From: Halicephalobus mephisto
Taxonomy: Eukaryota > Nematoda > Chromadorea > Rhabditida > Panagrolaimidae
Length of the DNA: 64,000 nucleotides
Direction: 5' to 3'
Assembly: GCA_009193035.1 (NCBI GenBank)
Contig: SWDT01000016.1
Span: 248,001-312,000, forward strand
Shown here: positions 56,555-64,000 of the stretch, piece after piece
Numbering within the stretch: the stretch's first letter is position 1
How the letters are laid out: each line of letters starts with the position of its first letter
Notes under the pieces: generated by a model
What the model was told of the DNA's origin: nothing
The model's database searches: none
The model's input: the letters and a program-made list of their open reading frames with translations, nothing else
Position numbers and translations under genes: made by a program

Positions 56555-59500
56555 ATGCCGGATCAGGAAGCTCTCGACCTCAAGCTTCCACCCCACATTC
56601 TCGAACAACTAGCTCAACTTGAATTGGAACTTAGCGAAGGAGACATTACTGAAAAAGGATTCAAAAAAAAGAAGGATAAACTTTTGGCTCCGTTTCAAAA
56701 TCTTCAAAAAATAAAAAAAACTAATGATGGATCTTCTTCCCCCACAACATCTGCCAATAGAAGACGACAAAGGAGATTGACAAGAAATGAATCCAGATAT
56801 CATTCTGAAATCAGACAAGAAGCAGTCCAACAAGCCTTAGCGGAATGGAAAAAGGAACAAAATGAGCCTAAATATATGGCCTTGAAACCGGCCAGAAGAA
56901 AAAGAGAAAATTCGGTTTCGAAATCGATCCAGAAATTGTCAGGTTGGTTGCAGTTTTGTACTTTTCTCAAGGCAACAAACAGTTTCTTTTTCTTAGTTAA
57001 AGATTAGTCAATTTTCTTTCTTAAAAAAGCGTCTTTTCCGGCTCTCTTTCTTGACGGCAGCTTCTGGCCGAGTTTTTGACATTTTTGTCAATTTTAGGGT
57101 CGTAATGCCGTTGGCACTTTAGGTGTTTTCAGTTTCAATGTAGTTGATGCCATATTTGGATTGTTTTTGAGGAATGTCGAAGACTATTTTTTACTTTAAT
57201 AAGCCCCCAGGGAAAGTCATTTGTTACAATCAAACAGTGTTCGTTTTCGGCGAACTTTGCTTTTTTCGAGAGTTAGGAGAAATTTCCGTTATCAGAAAAA
57301 GCTTTATTTGGTTTCTGATCAATGTAAGAGAAACAAAACACATGTTCTTTTATTTGTCTTAATTCTAATCAATGAAAGTAGGTTGATTCACTAGATAGGA
57401 CATATAGATAAAACTATTATGAAAAAATTATTCGATTTTAGGCTAATCCGATAGGTTTTTCATATATGAATTTTAATTTTTGATACATGAAAACCACTTT
57501 TTTAAATTTATTTCCTTAAAGTATATGAAATGTTCGTTTTTCATATATGAATTTTATTTTTTTGTATGTAGGATTCGATTTATTTGGCCTAAAATGCAGT
57601 AGTTATCCTTTCCTGATTGTATATAAACTTCTCTTGTTTATCTTTATCTAGCTTCTACTAATTTATCTTTATCTTTTGAAACGTTTTTAATATTTGATTG
57701 TTATGAACTCATTGAAGAAAGCGGTGCCTTCTGACAGAGGTCAGTACATCCTTTCCCTTCGAAGTAGTTCCCGTGGTCGTTCCAAGTGTAGTCACTAGGG
57801 TCGACGCTGTCCGAACAGTTCTTGCTTTCCAATTCCACGCAAGTGATGTACGGATCTCCATTGGCCATGCTGTTGTTGTACCAGATCTCGATCTTGTGAT
57901 GAGTATAAGTCCAATTAGGGTTAGTAGGGATGTGGGGAACGTAATCCCAATGATGGACAACTCTGTAAGCCCAGGGAACGAGAGTGGGCATTCTTTGGGC
58001 CCAAGTGAGGTCTCCACCATGAGGTCCAGCGAAATTCATTAATCTCATTTTTGAGGGATCTGCCAATCCTGTTTGGGAAATATGAGAAGCCCCTAGACTA
58101 GCCATGACTCCCCCGAGGGAATGACCGGTTATCCAGATTTCATAATCAGGGTACTTGTTTTTGAAGGTGTTGTAAGCGTTTTTCATCCCGCCGTTCCAGA
58201 CTGAAATAGAATAATTGAGAATTATTTTTTGAATTTAATTCTTACCTTGAAGGAAAGCATTGTAAAAATAGTGAGAAACCATTCCACCTCCAGGGAAGGG
58301 AATTTTGTCCCCCAAAGATCCGTTTTCTTCGGTTACTTGATGACTTCCGACAGAACCTCTAGAAATTTTTAATTATTCTTCTACAGTACTTTTTTCATCT
58401 TACCTGAAAGATAGAATAATAGCTTTGTCGTCGTGACTTACACTAGTGGATCCGGCACAAGTATCCGGTCCATTGGGCTCCAGATCGCATCCGACTAAGG
58501 TTTCTCCTCCGAATTCCCAGCTGTTGAAACAAGCCTCCAGACATATAGTGTGATTAGTGCCTGATTGACCACACATTGGCCACATTTTGTGTCTAGCGAA
58601 GTCATCAGTGTAAGAATCCGGACTGATGGCAGCAGCAATAAGGAAAAACCAGGAAAAGAAAATCAGCAACATGATTGAAGCGTGTTTCTTCAATAAAAAT
58701 GAAGAATTTCTTATCTTTATATTGTTTTAGAATGAACAATATGGTGATTATAACTTATCAGATGATGACGGTTAAATATTTTCAATGAACTTTTGATCCT
58801 AGGACTGATCTTAGAAAAAATTTTAGACACAATGATCAAAGAAAATAATTTTAATTCAAATACTTTTTTAAATTATCTTTTATTTTGTAGGTTATGCAAT
58901 ATTTATTCAGAATCAGTTGTGGATATTTAGTGAATGTTGTTCTGGAGGGGAGGAAGTGGAATGGATGTGAAAAGTTTCATATATCGCTCATCAAAGGAAC
59001 GAGAGGGAATTGACTCGTTTCGAAACTTTAAATCATCCGTTTTTAAAACGCTCGTTTTTACTTTAATTTTAATCAATTTTGTTTACAACTACCTATATTT
59101 TTACATTAATTGCAGTTGTTTAGTAATGTTTAAATTAATTGAAAAATTAAAAACTGAAATTGAGGAATTTCATTATCTTTCTAAAAATTCAAAAAATTTG
59201 ATAATAGGTTCTAATCACACTTTTTTAACATCTTCAATCTGATATGACTCATTTTAAGAACCATTTTGTCTAAAGTTACTTCTCTCTAAAGTCTAAAAGT
59301 AGAAATACTCGAACGTTGAAGTTCCTTTCGATTGTTTTCCTATTCTATAAAGAACTACTTGTGAAATTAAGTGAAATTTTCCAAATTACCTTCTTTTAGA
59401 AAAACGATTAATTTTTATTTTTTATAAAATTAAATTTTTCTGTAAAATAATTTTAATTTAAAAAATTTTATAAATTCTTTGGAAATTAAAAAAATAATTT

Positions 59501-62500
59501 TTCAAATTTTAAAAGAAAAATTATTTTTTTATTTTTTAGATAATTTGAAAGTTATTTTATATTTAAAATACCGTCATAAGTGTATTTGTTTATGATAATA
59601 GCTTCTTGGATTTTTTCAATAAAAAAAGTAAAAATTCCAAATTGCATCCATCGCACTTTTTTATTTGTAAAAAACCGTTTATCACCTTTAAATTTTTTTC
59701 CCTGAGCTGTCAGTTGAGAAAATTGACCATTGTGGTGACAAATGTTTTAAGGCCTCTTTGAAAACAGGATATTTTGTTATTTAGTCAAAGTGGCCATTTG
59801 ATTCTTCCTCCGAGATGACGAGCAATTGGTCTCTGGATTAGTCCCGAACCATTTGGCCTCCGAAAATTGACGAACTGTCATGTTTTTATTCAAGTTATGA
59901 GTAGATTGATTTGCCGATTAATTATCTTGTGGAAGGAAGTTGGACAGTTTTAAAAGGGTAGATAAATAACTTTGTTTTCACTGAACAAGTAGGTCTGAAA
60001 TTTGACAAGTTGTTTTGAAAATATGTTCTAAAATGGAAGTTAATTCTATCACTAAGTATTTTTAGAATCTATTTAAGGGTTTTCGTTGCAAAAGTAGTTT
60101 CGGAGTTTTCGTGTTAAAATAAAAAACAATTTTTTGTTTTATTTTCAACTTTTTTTGTAAGATCAAGAAAAACACTTTTTAATTTCCATATTGGAAGCAG
60201 TTTCGGAGTTTTCGTGGTAAGATAAAAAAATAACTTTTTGTTTTATTTTCAACTTTTTTGAACTTTTTTTGTAAGATCAAGAAAAACAACTTTTTAATTT
60301 CCATATTGGAACCAGTTTCGGAGTTTTCGTGGTAAGATAGAAAAAAATAACTTTCTGTTTTATTTTCAACTTTTTTTTATAAGATTAAGAAAAACAACTT
60401 TCTAATTTTTGTGTTGAAATCAGTTTTAAACTTTTCGTGGTAAGATCAAAGAAAGTGATTTTTGATTTTCGTCTCAGAACTAATTTTGTGTTTTTATAGT
60501 AGGATCAAGGAAAATAATTTTTTAATCTTCTCTTCAAGACCGGTTTTGAGTTTTTCGTGATGGGAACAATAGAAGTAATTTTTTACTTTTCGTTTTAAAA
60601 CCAATTTTATGTCTAGATAAAAAATAACATTTTTACTATGAATATTCACATTTTGCGATCACTTATATGGAAGCACTCTTATGATTTCCTTAGGAAAAAG
60701 AACTACTCGTTAGCCGGAGGCTCCGTTTACTGCAGGCGATCAAGTGGCTTCTTTTGAACTTTTCCGCTGGACAAAACTGTCTTCGGAAAAAGTGCTTTTT
60801 TGAAAAGACTGGTCCAATTCAAAACGGATCTCGTTGTAAATTATTTGCTCTGACGGATTAATCGCCTTGAAGAGTCTCGAATGACCTCCCAACTGGCATT
60901 TGAATTGTATTTCCGATTCAATGATTTTATTCAATTTTTGAATAAAAATTGATTTATTATATTGTGAAAAAATTTAACTCATTTTTGTCGGCAATTTGCA
61001 ACTTTTTGAAAAAAAAATATTTATTGTAATTGAACCGGTTTTTCTTTTAGCCTTATTCTGAAAAGTTTTAAATTGTATTTGTCTCATTTTTGGATGTCTT
61101 TGAAGTCTCGGATTTCAACCAGGAATGCCGCGCGGATTGTTTGGCTTCGATTTCGCGCCGACGACCTCCAAGGCCGTGCCAGTCTTTGTCGATCAATAGT
61201 GGATAGTTTTGGCGCGTTTTGATTGAAATTTTATACTTTTAAATTCAGTTATATTTAAAATTTAAAAACATAAATTAAAATTATTTACAATATCAATTAT
61301 AATTTAAAAATTATTTTCTATTAAAAAATAGTTATTTTTGAACATTATCTTTTTATTTTTTTAATTCATTTTGTGAATATTGTTTGTTTTTCTTCTTTGT
61401 AGATACTATCTAACTTCCTACTATTTGAATCAAACTTCAATAACGTTTAAAAATTTTAAAAAAATCAATTTTTTTTGAACACTGTCCGAGTTTGGTTCCA
61501 GTAATGAAAAATTAGATAGCATCTAAAAAACTAATTTGATTATTTTTGACATTATCTGAAATTGTTTTTGATTGTCTTGGATAGTGTCTAATAAAGACTG
61601 CTGCTATAATTTCTAAGACACTAGTCGAGTTTGCTTTCTTAAATGTAAACTTGGATAATGTCCAAAAATCGCTTTTCTTGGACACTATTCTGGTTTACTT
61701 TTTTCAGTACAGGTTTGGATAGTGTTTAAAAAGTGTTTTTTTGGGCACTTTTTGGTTTTTATTACTAGGAATAAACTTGGATAGTGTCCAGAAAAAATAA
61801 TTTTTGCAATTTTCAAACACTATTCTGGACTACTCTGCTAGAAACCCCTATATACTGCATTTTGTTACTTCCAATGTCTTAGTTATTTTTGTCAGAATTT
61901 GTAATCTCAAGATTTATTACCTCTTGTTCCGCTTAGAGAAATTTCTCAAAAATTTAAAAGCTCGAGTCTATAAAAAACTAGAGAAAATCAACTGATAGTG
62001 AAAACACGTGAAATTGAGTAATCGACAATTTTGTTCTTTTTATTGATCAGCAAATGAAAAGTCAAATCTGGCTTGTTTCTTTACCCTTGCTCACTTATGA
62101 CTGATTTCCGGTTTTAAAACGACTTAATTTTTTTTTGAAATTGAAGCTAATTTATTTTTTTTTTAAATTTAAAATTTGGTTATTTTAATTTTGATTATAT
62201 GTTTTTTTAGTTTTATTTTTAAAAAGTTATTCCTTATAACTGAAATTATGGTTTTCAGTTTTTATCTAGTCTTCATTTTCACGACCATCTGGCTGATTTC
62301 CGCACCAGCTGCCTTAATTCAATCTTGGAGAATCAAAAAACCGTAAAATAGTAGTTTTGGAACTTGTTCTTGGTTGAATCTGGATAGTTGAGATGGTTTC
62401 AATGTCAGAAACATTGTTTTTTAGATGTTTATTTTTTTAAATGTTAAAAAAATTTTTTTTCGAGATTTTTATCAATTTTTAATAATTAACTAAAAATTTT

Positions 62501-63976
62501 GTTTTGAAATTTAATTTTTTAATTATTTTTGAATATTCGTTGTAGGAGTTTTGAATTTTGATATTTTCCCGTTGAGACCTTATGGATTTATTTTTCGTGT
62601 CGGACTGTCATTTTTAAACTAAAATTATGTTGAATTTTATTTTTTTGTTTTTTAGTATGTCTGATTTTGCTTATTGATTCTGATTCAGGAATCCAGAATT
62701 GAATTATGAGCGCAATGAGAGAAAAAACGATTGTGGATTTATCCCAATCAGGAAGACACATTAGCTACATTTCTTACTGTTTGTTGCCTTTTTTATTTGT
62801 GAAAATACATTTTGACATGGTTTTATTCCAGATTCGAGTTCAGATGATGATTCTACTTTGGGATCTTCAAATCCTCAAGAACAAAATAGGCCGTCTAAGA
62901 AGGTGAATAATAAGAAAAGTACTCCTCAATTAGAAACAAACGGAGAACGACCAATTGCCGAAAATAACAATTCTAAAAGGATAGAAAAGACTTCAGATGA
63001 AGTAAAACCGAGACCGAAGTTGTTGAGACATAGAAGTAGAGATCCTCAAGGAAAAGACACGGAAAATTTGTCTCCTGGAGGCAATGGATCGCCGTTGCAG
63101 AGGTTGTTGAACGAAGAACAGAAATTAAGAAAACAGAATAAAGTAAGTTTTTTTTTGTAAATATTTGTGGGAAAATTTCGACTGAAATTTGGATTTTTAC
63201 TTTAAGAAAAAGTTTAAAAAAAAACGAATTTTCACTTTGAAAAATATATGAATAGGTTTTTTTTTAAATAAGATTTTATTTTTGGAAGAATTTTGAAAGA
63301 AAAATTCTATGACAAAAATGGTACTTTTAGGATGTTGGAAAATTTTTGTTTTGAGAATGGAAATTTTTTTAGGATTATTTTTTTCTTTTTGAGACCACTT
63401 TTTTCGAATAATTTTTTTAAAAAATATAATTTAATTTTTTTGTTTAAAAATAACTTCCTTGTTTCTCCTTTTTTTTCTTCAAGAACATTTAGGATAATTT
63501 TCTACAATAATTCCCTAAATGTCTTTTTGCATTTTTCAATAGTTTACATGATAGATTCATACTTTTTCAGTGAGATAATAGCTCCTTACAAGCTGCAATT
63601 ACGAGAGCAATTTATAGTTGCGAAAGAACAATTGCCTCCGGGCTTCCATAATTTTTGATGTTCTTTCTAAAATTAGAAAAAAAAATTATTTTAAAAATAG
63701 ACAGTTTTTCTAATTTCAATTATCTTCAGAGATCGAGTCAGATCTTCGGTGTAGAACCTCCGATTGTTGCTGCTGTGGAGAGATCCCAAGGGGAATGTTA
63801 CAATAAACCTCTTCCTGATATTGCTGATAGAGCTCTTCCGAAACCTCCGGAAGATCCAGATTCTTTGAGTGACGATCACGAAGCTGTATATGTGAATACA
63901 AATTCTACAAACGATAGTGGAGTTGGAAGCACTACGGGAGTCTGTTCTGCTCAAGACTACGCGAATACTAGAATTC
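56555..63976 (+). CDS. dip-2: disco-interacting protein 2 (DIP2), 5' part; runs off the window
   Basis: Exon 1 (56555-56942) encodes a DMAP1-binding domain: LAQLELELSEGDITEKGFKKKKDKLLAPF, then IRQEAVQQALAEWKKEQ and a basic stretch, closely matching animal DIP2. Exon 2 (62832-63142) starts DSSSDDDSTLGSSN and is Ser/Lys/Asn-rich. Exon 3 (63730-63976) has QIFGVEPPIVAAVE and DYANTRI, with a GTAAGT donor at 63977. The two adenylate-forming domains that make up most of DIP2 must lie beyond the window. DIP2 acts in axon growth and in lipid (diacylglycerol) homeostasis; this is family knowledge. Intron 1 is 5.9 kb and contains a lipase gene on the other strand. Confidence 0.9.
57701..58693 (-). CDS. 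secreted class 3 (fungal-type) lipase, nested in dip-2 intron 1
   Basis: Exons 58693-58404, about 58361-58248, and about 58200-57701 give about 307 residues. The signal peptide is MKKHASIMLLIFFSWFFLIAAA. A Cys-rich N-terminal segment (CGQSGTNHTICLEAC) is typical of nematode class 3 lipases. ILSFRGSV supplies the oxyanion region. The nucleophile elbow is GHSLGG. The catalytic Asp is in HHWDYVPHIP and the His probably in WNDHGNYF, so the triad looks complete. The family hydrolyses triacylglycerols or phospholipids, usually in the intestine. It lies wholly inside a dip-2 intron, antisense. GATA sites upstream fit intestinal expression. Confidence 0.92.
58710..58760 (-). promoter_or_regulatory. 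two GATA sites upstream of the lipase
   Basis: On the minus strand, GATAAG at 58715-58710 and CTGATAAGT at 58761-58753 lie 17-70 nt before the start codon. CTGATAAG is the preferred intestinal GATA-factor site in nematodes. Confidence 0.5.
58761..60084. other. dip-2 intron 1, part after the lipase
   Basis: AT-rich DNA. A plus-strand frame at 58934-59242 has no conserved-looking features and no splice context. Nothing else recognised. Confidence 0.35.
60085..60620. repeat. degenerate tandem repeat of about 110 bp in dip-2 intron 1
   Basis: Four to five units built on agtttcggagttttcgtgg, taagat(c/a)aa and ttttattttcaac, with ttccatattggaa(g/c)cag at unit ends in the best copies (60088-60310). 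Later units decay. Confidence 0.75.
61570..61830. repeat. cluster of GGATAGTGTCC / GGACACTATTC motifs
   Basis: At least six forward or inverted copies lie here, for example GGATAGTGTC near 61579, GGACACTATTC at 61680 and GGATAGTGTCC at 61779, separated by T-rich spacers. Confidence 0.7.
63143..63729. other. dip-2 intron 2
   Basis: T-rich intron. A frame ending EIIAPYKLQLREQFIVAKEQL at 63569-63658 follows a good acceptor, but it starts with TGA in the dip-2 phase, so it is not part of the main transcript as read. Confidence 0.5.
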
Positions 63977-64000
63977 GTAAGTCCAGTCCTTTTTGGGGAA

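Noticed and set aside
58934..59242. Plus-strand frame of 102 codons in dip-2 intron 1
   Set aside because: Composition follows AT richness, with no acceptor before the ATG and no conserved motif.
63569..63658. Possible extra dip-2 exon ending REQFIVAKEQLPPGFHNF
   Set aside because: It follows a fair acceptor but begins with TGA in the required phase and ends in a stop.

Overview
This is a nuclear window from a nematode, probably a free-living rhabditid outside the best-known Caenorhabditis species. The evidence is the gene content (close relatives of rsr-1, smg-1, rpn-12, dnc-6, nse-1, nkcc-1, dip-2 and PIG-L), many 43-55 nt introns with GTAAGT/TTTCAG borders, and a TTTCAG-type acceptor 0-20 nt before many start codons. 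That last pattern is what spliced-leader trans-splicing leaves. No bacterial or viral gene was seen. Gene models were spliced by eye from reading frames and splice signals, so small exon errors are possible. Gene symbols are assigned by resemblance to named families.

Layout. 0-7.4 kb, minus strand: a KIND-FERM-3xPDZ scaffold (FRMPD2-like), then the PWI/SR splicing factor rsr-1. 7.7-12.5 kb: PIG-L (plus strand), two tandem SDR genes, and a nicotinamide riboside kinase fused to MoaE. The SDR duplication carried the 3' ends of both flanking genes, and these survive as relics between the copies. 13.1-17.7 kb, minus strand: an unrecognised gene, nse-1, dnc-6 and rpn-12, in closely spaced pairs that look like operons. 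18.2-25.2 kb, plus strand: smg-1, divergent from rpn-12. Its first exon is a diverged copy of rpn-12 exon 1. 25.9-30.0 kb: an acidic secreted protein with very large repeat-filled introns. 31.5-33.9 kb: an unrecognised protein and a two-EF-hand protein. 34.6-40.7 kb, minus strand: an NKCC-type cotransporter. 42.9-47.3 kb: a MARVEL tetraspan protein and an SLC17-like transporter. 47.3-52.3 kb, minus strand: two AIG1/GIMAP-like GTPases with Cys/His clusters, arranged like an operon. 53.5 kb: tRNA-Met(CAT). 56.6 kb to the window edge: the 5' part of dip-2, with a secreted class 3 lipase nested antisense in its 5.9 kb first intron.

The genes are mostly unrelated housekeeping functions: mRNA surveillance and splicing, proteasome, dynactin, SMC5/6, GPI anchor synthesis, and NAD/molybdenum cofactor metabolism. 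The accessory parts are the SDR pair, the GTPase pair and the nested lipase. The most unusual structural signal is in the repeats. At two unrelated repeat families, the segment lying between short inverted repeats is in opposite orientation in two copies whose flanks keep the same orientation (38.7 versus 52.8 kb, and 28.95 versus 29.09 kb).
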